A DNA stretch of 64,000 bases from Thalassospira xiamenensis M-5 = DSM 17429 (GTDB lineage: Bacteria > Pseudomonadota > Alphaproteobacteria > Rhodospirillales > Thalassospiraceae), in the NCBI RefSeq assembly GCF_000300235.2, contig NZ_CP004388.1, positions 4,224,001-4,288,000 of the forward strand, read 5' to 3'. The position numbers and the translations under genes are program-made. The notes beneath the pieces were generated by a model. The model was not told the DNA's origin, ran no database searches, and was given only the letters and a program-made list of their open reading frames with translations. How positions within the stretch are numbered: position 1 is the stretch's first letter; each line of letters begins with the position of its first letter. This document shows, piece by piece, positions 1 to 9,054 of the stretch.

Positions 1-1128
1 TGCAATCAGTTCAAAGGCACGCATCGCACCAATACCGCGCATCGCACCGATCACATGCCCACCGGGCAAATCACGCAGCCAGGCAATATGGGTGGCATAT
101 TTTTCGCCAAGCTGCCTGGAACGGTGCAAAATATCGTCTTTTTCCAGTACTTCAAACACACCGGTCGCCGCCGCACAGGCCACCGGATTGCCGGAATAAG
201 TCCCGCCCAGGCCACCGGGCATCAGGGCATTCATCACATCCTCCGCCCCCGTGATCGCAGCCAGCGGAAAACCACCACCAATGCCCTTGCCCATTACGAC
301 GATGTCGGGGCAGACATTGGCATGCTCGATGGCAAACATCTTACCCGTCCGGCCAAAGCCCGACTGGATTTCATCGGCGATCAGAACCATGCCATTGGCA
401 TCGCAAAGACGGCGCAGTTCGACAAGAAATTCCGCGTCGCACGCCCGAAAACCGCCCTCGCCCTGTACAGGTTCGATCACCACGGCACCGATGCTTCCGG
501 GGTCAACTGATACGGCAAACAATCTGGCGATGGCATCCATTGCATCGGCCACCGATACACCGGTTTCACGGCAGGGATATGGCAAATGGTAAACCGGCCC
601 CGGAAGCGGCCCCAATCCGGTCTTGTAGGGTTTGGTTTTACCCGTCAGCGCAAGGGTCGCAAGGGTCCGGCCATGAAACGCGCCTTCGAAAGCGATAACC
701 CCCGTCCGGCCGGTAAAGGCACGGGCAAGTTTCAGGGTATTTTCCATCGCCTCGGCCCCGGAATTGGTCAGCATCGATTTTGCCGGACCTTCGATCGGGC
801 AGTTTTGCGCCAGCCAATCGGTTACCGCGACATAAGGTTCATGAGGCAACGCGTTAAAGCACGAATGGGTAAAACGTTCGCACTGGTCCGCCACACGGGC
901 CATGACGACCGGATTGCGATGCCCGGTATTCAGCACCCCGATCCCGCCGATGAAATCGATATAACGATTGCCATCAATATCCCAGGCTTCGGCATTAAGC
1001 GCCCGGTCGAGATAAATCGGGTGCAGAGTACGAATACCATTTGAAACACTGTGTTTCTGGCGTGCCGTGACGGTGGCAGCGTCCATCACGGCATCAGGCG
1101 TCTGGTTTGTCATATCGTCACGGGGCAT
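1..1128 (-). CDS. Class III PLP aminotransferase (GabT-like), 3' end outside window
   Basis: This is the N-terminal 376 residues of a pyridoxal-phosphate omega-aminotransferase; the C-terminus lies beyond the left edge. Seen: the core motif VIEPVQGEGGF, GFGRTGKMFA, and the Schiff-base lysine in VVMGKGIGGGFPLA (about Lys281), all in the class III order. The start at 1128 has a GGAG box about nine bases upstream; a second in-frame ATG lies at 1113. The best family match from memory is 4-aminobutyrate/5-aminovalerate aminotransferase, but the amino donor cannot be fixed from sequence. It reads in the same direction as the FAD oxidase and the HglS-type dioxygenase upstream, so 2-aminoadipate or a lysine-derived omega-amine is a plausible donor. 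That is inference from context. Confidence 0.88.
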   Translation of the reverse strand, partial: MPRDDMTNQTPDAVMDAATVTARQKHSVSNGIRTLHPIYLDRALNAEAWDIDGNRYIDFIGGIGVLNTGHRNPVVMARVADQCERFTHSCFNALPHEPYVAVTDWLAQNCPIEGPAKSMLTNSGAEAMENTLKLARAFTGRTGVIAFEGAFHGRTLATLALTGKTKPYKTGLGPLPGPVYHLPYPCRETGVSVADAMDAIARLFAVSVDPGSIGAVVIEPVQGEGGFRACDAEFLVELRRLCDANGMVLIADEIQSGFGRTGKMFAIEHANVCPDIVVMGKGIGGGFPLAAITGAEDVMNALMPGGLGGTYSGNPVACAAATGVFEVLEKDDILHRSRQLGEKYATHIAWLRDLPGGHVIGAMRGIGAMRAFELIA

Positions 1129-1190
1129 GTGGGGTTGCTCCGGCTTTCATCGTTAAGATAGTGATCTCGAATATTCGTTTCGAAACCGAT

Positions 1191-2378
1191 TTAAATCACG
1201 TTCAGTTCCAGAACCGGGGCATTGTCGCGGATACGCTCATATCCGAACACCGACATATCAAGTGTCTGGTAATGGCCTGCGACGATCAGTTCCGAAAGAC
1301 CACGGCCAACTGCCGGGCTTTGCTGCAATCCATGGCCCGAAAATCCATTGGCAAAGAAGAAGTTCTTTACCTCTGGATGCGGACCAATGATCGCGTTCTG
1401 ATCAAGCAGGTTATAGGAATAATGCCCGGCCCAGGCATTGACCATCTTGATCGCCTCGAACCGTTCGCAACGCTCGTACAGACCCGGCCAGATGATATCG
1501 TCAAACAGGCTGTAATCGACGTCAAAGTCCCAGCATTCCGGGTCACGATCCGCAGGCGGCGCAATCCCGGTAATGAAAAGATCACCTTCGGGACGGACAT
1601 AAAGGCCACTTGGATCAATCAGCATCGGACAGGCCGCGTTAATGTCGGCCGCATCCCGGCAATCAAACACAAAGATGCACCGTTTGCGCGGCTCCACCGG
1701 GATTTCAAGCCCCGCCATGCGGGCAACTTTTGACCCACCGGTTCCCGCTGCATTAATCAGCGCCCCGCAGCCAAACCGCCGCCCGTCTTTCAGAACCACA
1801 CCAGTGATCTGATTGCCATCGCGCAGGACTTCGACAACTTCGCCGTCGATATAATCAGCCCCTTGGCGGCGGGCCTGTTTGCGGAAGGATTGCATCAGGG
1901 AATAGGCATCAAACCAGCCTTCCCCGGTGCGGCCCCAGCAGGCAGCCGCCAGATCGGATGTGTTCATCCACGGATATTTGGCGGCCAGTTCATCGGGCTC
2001 CATCCAGACGATATCAGCCCCCAATTTGGTCTGGGTTGCGTGATTCTGTCGCAGGATATCGCGGCCGGACTCGGTCGCCAGAACCAGATAGCCCTTTTCA
2101 TGGAAGGAAATATCAACTTCGGGATCAAGATCGCGTTTCAGGTTGCGCAGGAATTCAATGCCAAAACCCGACATTTCAATATTGATCGGGGTCGAAAACT
2201 GCTGACGGATCGATGCCGCCGACAGGGTTGTCGAACAGAATTCATAATTCGGGTCTTTTTCAATGACCAGAACCCGGCCCTTGAAATCATCCCGGCCGGT
2301 CAAAAACCACGCGGCGGAGCTTCCGATAACTGCCCCGCCAACAATGATGACATCATAATTTTCGTCCACTGAACCCAT
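1191..2378 (-). CDS. FAD-dependent amine/amino-acid oxidase (DAO family)
   Basis: A 395-residue flavoenzyme of the D-amino-acid oxidase/sarcosine oxidase beta fold. The ADP-binding motif starts near residue 9 (DVIIVGGAVIGSS; the third glycine of the usual pattern is alanine, as in many members of this family). The C-terminal FAD motif is NAIIGPHPEV followed by FFFANGFSGHGLQQ. The length is usual for the family. It oxidises a C-N bond of an amino acid or N-methyl amine and passes electrons to oxygen or a carrier; the substrate cannot be read from sequence. It sits between the aminotransferase and the 2-oxoadipate-type dioxygenase on the same strand, so pipecolate, aminoadipate or a related lysine metabolite is a reasonable candidate. 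Confidence 0.88.
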   Translation of the reverse strand: MGSVDENYDVIIVGGAVIGSSAAWFLTGRDDFKGRVLVIEKDPNYEFCSTTLSAASIRQQFSTPINIEMSGFGIEFLRNLKRDLDPEVDISFHEKGYLVLATESGRDILRQNHATQTKLGADIVWMEPDELAAKYPWMNTSDLAAACWGRTGEGWFDAYSLMQSFRKQARRQGADYIDGEVVEVLRDGNQITGVVLKDGRRFGCGALINAAGTGGSKVARMAGLEIPVEPRKRCIFVFDCRDAADINAACPMLIDPSGLYVRPEGDLFITGIAPPADRDPECWDFDVDYSLFDDIIWPGLYERCERFEAIKMVNAWAGHYSYNLLDQNAIIGPHPEVKNFFFANGFSGHGLQQSPAVGRGLSELIVAGHYQTLDMSVFGYERIRDNAPVLELNVI

Positions 2379-2455
2379 GATCGCCTGCCACCCGATAGAA
2401 TGTTTTGAAACCGGAACGGTACAATCCGTTCCGGCATTCCGGTCTTTTTGCTTCC

Positions 2456-3517
2456 TTATGCCGCCTTGCTTCCGGCGGTCATCTTAAAGATGCCCTGTGC
2501 ATTGCTGCTGTCAAATCGAAGATCCAGTTTTTGCTCCCCGGTCGTCTCGTCACGCACGTGATCACGGCTGATGAATTCATAAAAGGAACCGGGCACATCG
2601 CGGGTCACCAGATCGCCATTGGCATCACGCATCTGACGCAGAACACGGGTTGCCTTGAACGCGGTCTGACGCACCGATCCGGTGCTGGAAATCTCGACCT
2701 TCTCCTTCATCGGGCGGCCTTTGGCACGCTGTTCGTCGGCGACCGCCTCGATATCGTCAACCCGATCCGTTGCATGGTTGAACGCATTGCCTTCGGTCGA
2801 AATCCACGCCATTTCGGCGGATTCAGCCAACAGGACCTCATAATCGGCCTCGGCTACCGGGCCGTGCTGCGCGCCGAAACATTTGACCAGAACCGGCAGA
2901 AGCTTGGTCGCATCGGCAAAGCCGATATTGCCGTTAGCAGCCAGTTGATCCAGCAGGACCTTGGCACCGGGCGACAGCGGATCAACCGATTTGCCAACCG
3001 TATTGGCAACCGCCTGCTGAAAGGCGGGGCTGAATTCTTCGACATGAAGCTCGGACACAAAGAACTGCGCGATCAGTTCCGGTTCATCTGCATGACAAAA
3101 TGCCCGACCCGTCATTTTCAAACGCGACAGCGGATAAACACCGGCAATATCGAACCCAAGCGGGGCCAGGATGCGTGCCATGGCAACATGACCGCGCGGC
3201 AATGCGCCGGTTGCGGGGCCATCGACGGTACGAATGGCACCATGATCGAAAATGATCGGCTCGCCCGCCGCCAGCTTATCCTCGGAATAGGCTTTGCCTT
3301 CGGGAACGGCTTCCAGCAGACCATCAAACAGGATCATGTTAAGCGCCTGCGCCATCGTCAGGCGGCTGACTTTTCCGGCCTCATTCGCAGGATCGGCCAA
3401 AAGCCGGTCATTCACATCAATCATCCGAAACAGATAATCGGCCTTTGTCTCGCCAATAACGGCCTTAAGCACCGCGCCAAGCTGGCTGTCTAGCGGGGAT
3501 TTAACTGGCTGGGGCAT
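2456..3517 (-). CDS. hglS: 2-oxoadipate dioxygenase/decarboxylase (HglS, DUF1338)
   Basis: A 353-residue DUF1338 protein. The family enzyme HglS turns 2-oxoadipate into D-2-hydroxyglutarate with Fe(II) and oxygen, in lysine breakdown. Candidate metal ligands are His92 (FDHGAIRTV), His248 (GNAFNHATDRV) and Glu314 (SFYEFISRD), with Arg96 four residues after the first histidine. This spacing closely follows the His/Arg/His/Glu set I recall for Pseudomonas HglS. I chose the ATG at 3517 because a GGAAGGAG box lies ahead of it; a longer reading frame back to 3691 has no such site and would run to the divergent lysR start. It is the first gene of the leftward group with the oxidase and aminotransferase. 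Confidence 0.88.
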   Translation of the reverse strand: MPQPVKSPLDSQLGAVLKAVIGETKADYLFRMIDVNDRLLADPANEAGKVSRLTMAQALNMILFDGLLEAVPEGKAYSEDKLAAGEPIIFDHGAIRTVDGPATGALPRGHVAMARILAPLGFDIAGVYPLSRLKMTGRAFCHADEPELIAQFFVSELHVEEFSPAFQQAVANTVGKSVDPLSPGAKVLLDQLAANGNIGFADATKLLPVLVKCFGAQHGPVAEADYEVLLAESAEMAWISTEGNAFNHATDRVDDIEAVADEQRAKGRPMKEKVEISSTGSVRQTAFKATRVLRQMRDANGDLVTRDVPGSFYEFISRDHVRDETTGEQKLDLRFDSSNAQGIFKMTAGSKAA

Positions 3518-3696
3518 TTCTGCCTCTCCTTCCGTAATATTATCAATTACCCGATCAATTTTACTGTCCGGAAGGATCATGTGGTGGCACGAGGGGTTCC
3601 GAACCATTGAAATGCTAAGACTTGGCAGGAAATCTAACAAACGATATATTCGCACCATATCATTCCATTTGGTAATGAACTTTGGGATCAAAACAT

Positions 3697-4614
3697 ATGC
3701 GTCGCGTCCTGCCGTCCCTCACTGCCCTGCAATTTTTCGAAAGCTCCGCCCGGCATCTCAGCTTTACCCGTGCGGCAGAGGAACTGAACGTGACGCAAAG
3801 CGCGATCAGCCGCCAGATCCGCGCACTTGAGGAATATCTGGGCCGGGATCTTTTTCGTCGGGTGAAAAAACGCCTGAAACTGACGGCGGCGGGCGAAGCC
3901 TATGCCGCACAGGTGCGCGACCTTCTCGACCGGGCAGAAGCCGCAACCTTGCAGGTCATGGCCTATTCCGATGCGGGCGGGATGCTGAATGTCGGGACAT
4001 TGCCGACCTTTGGCGCACGCTGGCTGGTGCCGCGACTGGGGGATTTCAAAACCACGTGGCCCGATATCCAGCTTAACCTGATCACCCAGACCCGCGAATT
4101 CAACTTCACCCGCGAAGGCATCGATATCGCCATCCATTTTGGCGAGGACAACATGCCCGGCTGCGTGTTTCACCGCCTGATGGGCGAAACCCTGATTGCG
4201 GTTTGCGCGCCCAAAATCCTTAAGGAAAATGACGATCTGCCGATTGCACGTGAACGGGTCCGCAATTGCACCCTGTTGCAACATTCCACCCGTCCCCGCG
4301 CCTGGCAGGACTGGCTGGCGGCAACCGGCGTTGCGGTTGTGGATGAACTGGCCGGTCCCAGGTTTGAACATTTCCATATGGTCATCCAGGCCGCTGTTGC
4401 CGGATTGGGGCTGGCTCTTCTGCCGGAATTTCTGGTGCGCGAAGAACTTGATAACGGGCGGCTTGTCGCCCCGTTTGACGTATCGATCCCCAACCGGCAT
4501 GCCTATTACGTTGTTTATCCCGAAGAAAAGGAAAACAACTTTGCGGTTCGCGCCTTCCGCGACTGGATCATCGCGACATGCAGGTCGGAATCAGCACAAT
4601 CAAACGCCGCATGA
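3697..4614 (+). CDS. LysR-family regulator (GcvA-like), divergent from hglS group
   Basis: A 305-residue LysR-type regulator. The N-terminal winged helix shows ALQFFESSARHLSFTRAAE and VTQSAISRQIRALEEYLG within the first 50 residues, the GcvA/AmpR subgroup pattern, followed by a two-lobe effector domain. I start at ATG 3697; an upstream in-frame TTG at 3682 adds five residues and is less likely. The gene faces away from hglS across about 180 bases, the classic arrangement for a LysR protein controlling its divergent operon. The expected effector is an intermediate of that pathway, which is inference. Confidence 0.92.
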   Translation: MRRVLPSLTALQFFESSARHLSFTRAAEELNVTQSAISRQIRALEEYLGRDLFRRVKKRLKLTAAGEAYAAQVRDLLDRAEAATLQVMAYSDAGGMLNVGTLPTFGARWLVPRLGDFKTTWPDIQLNLITQTREFNFTREGIDIAIHFGEDNMPGCVFHRLMGETLIAVCAPKILKENDDLPIARERVRNCTLLQHSTRPRAWQDWLAATGVAVVDELAGPRFEHFHMVIQAAVAGLGLALLPEFLVREELDNGRLVAPFDVSIPNRHAYYVVYPEEKENNFAVRAFRDWIIATCRSESAQSNAA

Positions 4615-4787
4615 CATTCTTCAACGGATATATCCCGACAACGAATTTTATTGCCGATTGAATTCACGCCCCCTAAAGTTCCCATCCATATGTATAAGAG
4701 CCGCCATTCAGGCGGTCAGGCCGGGGCATCCGTTGCAGGATGTTCAGACAGGGGTGGCCCTTCGGGGAATGACTGGGGTATAGGGAA

Positions 4788-6509
4788 ATGGTTGTGTCAC
4801 AACTGGAAAACCGTCTGGCGATTTACAACATCCTGCCGGAAACATTTGGTGCCCTTCGCAAGGCATCAGGACTGATCCACGATAAATCGGCCCAACGCGC
4901 CGAGACATTTTACCGGACCATCAGCCAAAGCGAAGATCTGAAATCCGATCCCCTTTCAAACGCCACCATTACATCCCTGATAAAAACGCTTCAAAACCAC
5001 TGGACCCAATTGTTTGATGGCAAGATCGACGAAGATTTCGTCAAGCAGGCCAACCGGATCGGCCAGACCCACGAAACCCACGGCATTACCCCAAAACTTT
5101 ATATCGCGACCTACAATGCGATCACCGATGCCCTGATCGAGGCCATCATAACCCGCTTTCGCTGGAACGCCGGTCAGGCGGCAAACATCGTCACCTCGCT
5201 CACCTCGGTCATGCTGCTCGATATCGAACTGACGCTGACCGCCTATTGCGATGCCAGTGCTGTCAAACGCCACAACGCATCGGAAAATGCCTTCGCCGAT
5301 CAGCAGCTTGATCGCACGATGGATTTGTCCGTCGCAATCAATCAAAGTGCCGTATCAAATGCCCGCATGATGAATGTGATCGAGGATGTCGACCGCAAGG
5401 CGCAATCGATTTCGGCCGCTATTGATCAGATGGTCTCGGGCATCAGTCACATCGCCGAAAATGGCCGCGCTGCTGCCGATAACGCGACCGATGCCATCAC
5501 CGCCACCCGCAACGGCCAGCAAACCGTCAAGGAAGCTGTCGGCAGCATGGATGACATCGCACATGCGGTGTCGGACGCATCCGGCCGGGTCGATGCCCTG
5601 GCCGAGGCATCGGAAAAAATCGGCGAGATCGTCGCCTCCATCGAAGCAATTGCCGCCGAAACCAACCTTCTGGCGCTCAACGCTACAATCGAGGCCGCCC
5701 GCGCGGGCGAAGCGGGCAAGGGTTTTGCCGTCGTCGCGGGCGAGGTCAAGGCCCTTAGCCAGCAGACCGCACGCGCGACCGAGGAAATCCGCAGCCGCAT
5801 CGTCAACCTGCAAGGCGAAACACAGGGCATCGTCGATGCCATGGCACGCGGCAATGATGCCGTATCACGCGGGCAGAATGTGATGAATGATGTTGCCCGC
5901 GAAATGGGGGATATCGGCAGCAAGATGGAAGACACCACACGCCGCATTGCCGATATTTCAACCATCCTTGATGAACAGAACAAGGCAACCGATGCCGTCC
6001 GCGATGGCATTACCGGTATCGCCGGGCAAACCGGCGGGCAGGTTGCGGCAATCCGCTCGGCCATTGGTGTTATCGGTCAGGTCGAAGGCCTGATCGAAAC
6101 ACAGGTTTCCGAACTGGTTCAGTATGAAATTCCGAACCGCACCATACGAAGTGCCCGCGCCGAACATGCCGTGTTCTTCAAATCCGTTGCCGAATTGCTC
6201 GCCGGACTGGGCAGCAGTGCCGATATCCAGATGGGCGATGCCAAAACCTGCCGGTTTGGCAAATGGTATGACAGCCCGGCATCAAAACCGTTCCGCCATC
6301 TGCCGTCTTTCGACGCGATCCGGGCACCGCATCTGGCACAACACGAAGCCGGTCATGCGGCAATCACGGCCTTCAGGAACCGCGATATTATTGCCGCGGA
6401 AACGGCCTTCGCCCGCATGGAAACTGCGACCCGTGAAGTCCTGCAGAAACTCGATCAACTGGCAAACGAAGCGCGCAATATCACACCACTCGCCGAAGCC
6501 GCCGAATAG
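4788..6509 (+). CDS. Globin-coupled methyl-accepting chemotaxis protein with C-terminal CZB domain
   Basis: A 573-residue soluble chemoreceptor (no membrane segment seen). Residues about 10-160 are a protoglobin sensor domain with a likely haem-ligating His95 in [16 protein letters not shown]. Residues about 190-430 are the MCP coiled coil with the conserved hairpin [20 protein letters not shown] near 290-310. Residues about 460-555 match the chemoreceptor zinc-binding (CZB) domain: AEHAVFFKS, the metal-site CRFGKWYDS and [10 protein letters not shown]. Globin-coupled MCPs such as HemAT steer cells by oxygen; CZB domains bind zinc and, in some proteins, sense oxidants. Carrying both suggests one receptor reading oxygen and zinc/redox. 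No che gene lies nearby, so it is an orphan receptor feeding a distant cluster. Confidence 0.93.
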   Translation: MVVSQLENRLAIYNILPETFGALRKASGLIHDKSAQRAETFYRTISQSEDLKSDPLSNATITSLIKTLQNHWTQLFDGKIDEDFVKQANRIGQTHETHGITPKLYIATYNAITDALIEAIITRFRWNAGQAANIVTSLTSVMLLDIELTLTAYCDASAVKRHNASENAFADQQLDRTMDLSVAINQSAVSNARMMNVIEDVDRKAQSISAAIDQMVSGISHIAENGRAAADNATDAITATRNGQQTVKEAVGSMDDIAHAVSDASGRVDALAEASEKIGEIVASIEAIAAETNLLALNATIEAARAGEAGKGFAVVAGEVKALSQQTARATEEIRSRIVNLQGETQGIVDAMARGNDAVSRGQNVMNDVAREMGDIGSKMEDTTRRIADISTILDEQNKATDAVRDGITGIAGQTGGQVAAIRSAIGVIGQVEGLIETQVSELVQYEIPNRTIRSARAEHAVFFKSVAELLAGLGSSADIQMGDAKTCRFGKWYDSPASKPFRHLPSFDAIRAPHLAQHEAGHAAITAFRNRDIIAAETAFARMETATREVLQKLDQLANEARNITPLAEAAE

Positions 6510-6544
6510 CCGGCCACGTAAAAAGACCCGAACAGCTTGAAACC

Positions 6545-7819
6545 TTATCCACCGATCTTGCTGGCAGATCCCGCACGAAGGGCTGCAATCATCTGAATGC
6601 ACACAATCACGAACAGGAAGGACAAGGCCGCCTCCCAGTTGCCAAGCAGGTCATGCAGGGCTCCAAACAAAACCGGACCGACCGCGGCCAGCAAATAGCC
6701 AACCGACTGACACATCCCCGACAACCGCGCCGAAGTTTGCGGGTCCGCCCCGCGGATACCCACCAGCGTCAATGCGATGCTGATCATCGCCCCCTGCCCA
6801 AGCCCCATGCAGAACGCCCAAAGATAGGGAAGCTCGGTCGTGGCAAAAACAAACCCCGGAATGCCGATCATCAACGGAACGTGCAAAATGACCATCGCCA
6901 GTTTCTTGTTGGCGATTTTCGAATAGATCAGCGGTGCGGCAAACGCGGCCGGGATACCAAACACATTAAAGATGGTTAGCAAAGTTGCGGCCTCCCCCTC
7001 GGAAATGCCGCTATCGATGAAGACCTTCGCGACCCATGCCGTGCCGGTATAAAACATCAGCGACTGGCACCCGAAAAACAGCGCAAGCCACCATGCCTCG
7101 GCATTTTTCCACAGGGAAACCTGTGTGACAGAAACGGGTGCTGGGCCCTTATGTCGATAACGCAACATTGGCAACCACAACAGGAAGGCAAGGGCGGCAA
7201 ACACCGCCCAGATCCCCAATGAATAGCGCCAATCACCATCCGCCGCACTTCGTATCGGAATTGCAACGAATGCCGCAACAGTCGCACCCGTTGACATCGT
7301 AAAGGTGTAAAGCGCTGTAATCAAAGCAACACGGGTCGGGAAACTGCGCCGCACCAGCGACGGGGTCAGCACGTTTAAAACGGCAATCGCCGACCCCAGA
7401 ATGATCGTGCCAACAATCATGATGCCATAACTGCCGGTCGCGCGAAGTCCCTGCCCCACCGCAATAAACAGCAACATGGTCAGAAGGGTTGCCTCCAACC
7501 CGAACCGCTGGCCAAGGCGCGGCGCAAAGATCGATAACACACCGAAACTAAGAACCGGTATGGTCGTCAACAGCCCAAGCTGCACGCCCGAAAGCTGCAG
7601 ATCAAGACCGACAATCTCGGCAAGCGGCCCCATGGCAACGATACTGCCGCGCATGTTCGCTGCCAAAAGCAAAAGCGCCAGCAGAAAGCCGATATGCGGA
7701 CCAAGATGGCGAAATCCGCGTGCCGCAGGATCGGCTGATCGCGTGTTTCCATCCTGCTGCGTTGGGGACACAGCGGGCGAAGCTTCAGACGGTGCAACAC
7801 CGCCCTGATTTTGGGTCAT
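6545..7819 (-). CDS. MFS transporter, CynX/NimT family
   Basis: A 424-residue major facilitator protein with about twelve hydrophobic segments. An N-terminal cytoplasmic tail of about 35 residues comes before the first helix, FLLALLLLAANMRG. The LAANMRGSIVAMGPLAEIV start of helix 1 and the short loops fit the CynX/NimT (cyanate/nitroimidazole) branch of COG2807. A GGAG box seven bases ahead of 7819 supports the start. The substrate is unknown; family members export small anions or toxic compounds. It ends 36 bases from the convergent chemoreceptor and is followed upstream by a LysE exporter on the same strand. The two are separated by about 70 bases and may be co-transcribed. Confidence 0.88.
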   Translation of the reverse strand: MTQNQGGVAPSEASPAVSPTQQDGNTRSADPAARGFRHLGPHIGFLLALLLLAANMRGSIVAMGPLAEIVGLDLQLSGVQLGLLTTIPVLSFGVLSIFAPRLGQRFGLEATLLTMLLFIAVGQGLRATGSYGIMIVGTIILGSAIAVLNVLTPSLVRRSFPTRVALITALYTFTMSTGATVAAFVAIPIRSAADGDWRYSLGIWAVFAALAFLLWLPMLRYRHKGPAPVSVTQVSLWKNAEAWWLALFFGCQSLMFYTGTAWVAKVFIDSGISEGEAATLLTIFNVFGIPAAFAAPLIYSKIANKKLAMVILHVPLMIGIPGFVFATTELPYLWAFCMGLGQGAMISIALTLVGIRGADPQTSARLSGMCQSVGYLLAAVGPVLFGALHDLLGNWEAALSFLFVIVCIQMIAALRAGSASKIGG

Positions 7820-7891
7820 CGGAATACTCCGGCGAGTGTGGTGGCGGGGAAAGCCTGAGTAACTTTGTTATTCATGCAGAAGAAAGATCGA

Positions 7892-8524
7892 TCAAACCGG
7901 CAGAATGCCAATCAGAACACGCATCGCAATCACGACAAACAATATCGCGATGATGCGTTCGATCCACATCGAATGTGCGCGCAGCCATGGCAAAACCGCG
8001 CCATGCGACAAGCCGACAGCAACAAGGCAGTACCAGGCGGCATCAATCCCCGCCGCGGTGAAAGCCAGCAGGAATTTACCGCCCCATTCAAATTCCGGGG
8101 ACACGAACTGACTGAACAGGGCCAGGAAAAACAGCGCAATCTTCGGGTTCAGAAACGCGATCATGAAACCATCGCGGGCCGCCTGCGTCATTGTATCTGC
8201 AACCTGCCCACTCTGATCAGATTCGAACCGTGCGCCTGACCCTGCCGCACGCCAGGCCTTGATCGCCAGATAGATCAGATAAAGTGCGCCAAGAACGCTG
8301 ACGATATTGCGAAATGCCGGAACCGTCTGGAAAAGTATGCCAAGGCCGGTCATGGTGATGACGGCATAAAAACCGACGCCCAATCCATGGGCCACCGCAC
8401 AGGCAAACCCCGCCTGACGTGATTGCCCGACGGAATATCGCAAAACAACGGCCAGACTGGGGCCGGGCGTCATCGCGCCAAGGATGCAGATTGTCGCAAC
8501 GGACAACCAGGCCGCAAATGTCAT
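7892..8524 (-). CDS. LysE/RhtB-family amino-acid exporter
   Basis: A 210-residue inner-membrane exporter with five to six predicted helices. It shows the family signature GAMTPGPSLAVVLRYSVGQ close to the N-terminus (residues about 15-35) and the matching basic loop region near residues 60-85. LysE/RhtB proteins export amino acids or homoserine-lactone-like metabolites by proton antiport, protecting cells from surplus during peptide or amino-acid catabolism. It lies upstream of the CynX-like MFS gene on the same strand. The substrate is not predictable from sequence. No LysR/LysG partner is adjacent. Confidence 0.9.
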   Translation of the reverse strand: MTFAAWLSVATICILGAMTPGPSLAVVLRYSVGQSRQAGFACAVAHGLGVGFYAVITMTGLGILFQTVPAFRNIVSVLGALYLIYLAIKAWRAAGSGARFESDQSGQVADTMTQAARDGFMIAFLNPKIALFFLALFSQFVSPEFEWGGKFLLAFTAAGIDAAWYCLVAVGLSHGAVLPWLRAHSMWIERIIAILFVVIAMRVLIGILPV

Positions 8525-8740
8525 GACGTTTCCCTTGGTCTTTCTGAGATTTTGTTATCGCGCCTAATGCCGCGCCATCAAGCTAGCGGGATGTCTGAAC
8601 CGTTTCAACGCAAATGATGTTTCAAAATCGCATCAATCACAGGCGAAAACGCGTTCTGAATCAAGGCATTCCCCGATGCCTTTTTCTTACCTTATCTGCC
8701 GCACTCTCTCCTTAAAGCCGCCCGATGCCTTCCTTATTGC

Positions 8741-8761
8741 CCGATCAGACTGTCTGATCGG
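8741..8761. promoter_or_regulatory. Perfect 21-bp palindrome ahead of the lipoprotein gene
   Basis: Two 10-base arms, CCGATCAGAC and GTCTGATCGG, flank a single T. It lies 59 bases before the lipoprotein start at 8821 and 216 bases from the divergent LysE start, in an otherwise featureless 296-base spacer. The size and symmetry suit an operator for a homodimeric repressor such as a TetR-type protein, or a small RNA hairpin. No T-run follows, so it is not an intrinsic terminator. The binding protein is unknown. Confidence 0.5.
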
Positions 8762-8820
8762 CGGCGTATCCATTTCCCGGAATGCCACCACGATAAAACA
8801 AAATGGGAAGGACACGAGAG

Positions 8821-9054
8821 ATGCGAAACGTAGCTATTACATTGGCCGTTGCCAGCACACTGGGATTGTCGGCCTGCAGCGGTTTGGGTGACAGGGATCA
8901 GAAAATGCTGAGCGGTGCCGCCATTGGTGCCGGTGTTGGCGTTGTGGGTACAGCCGTCACGGGCGGATGTATTTCCTGCGGGGCTTTAATTGGCGGGGTC
9001 GTTGGCACCGGTGCCGGTTATATCCTTCATGAAAATGAGGAACGCCGGAAGTGA
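8821..9054 (+). CDS. Small glycine-zipper lipoprotein
   Basis: A 77-residue lipoprotein. The signal peptide ends in a lipobox (LGLSAC) with the acylated Cys near residue 18. The rest is a glycine-zipper segment, AAIGAGVGVVGTAVTGG then GGVVGTGAGYILHENEE, typical of small outer-membrane-associated proteins of the OsmB/YmgG kind. I start at ATG 8821, preceded by GGAAGG and GAGAG; an in-frame ATG at 8803 would add six residues before the hydrophobic core. Its last bases overlap the GTG start of the next gene (GTGA). Translation of the two is therefore probably coupled. Likely envelope structural or stress role; no enzyme motif. Confidence 0.8.
   Translation: MRNVAITLAVASTLGLSACSGLGDRDQKMLSGAAIGAGVGVVGTAVTGGCISCGALIGGVVGTGAGYILHENEERRK

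Noticed and set aside
4615-4787. Possible sigma-28 promoter before the chemoreceptor
   Set aside because: TAAA is present but the -10 element does not match GCCGATAA.
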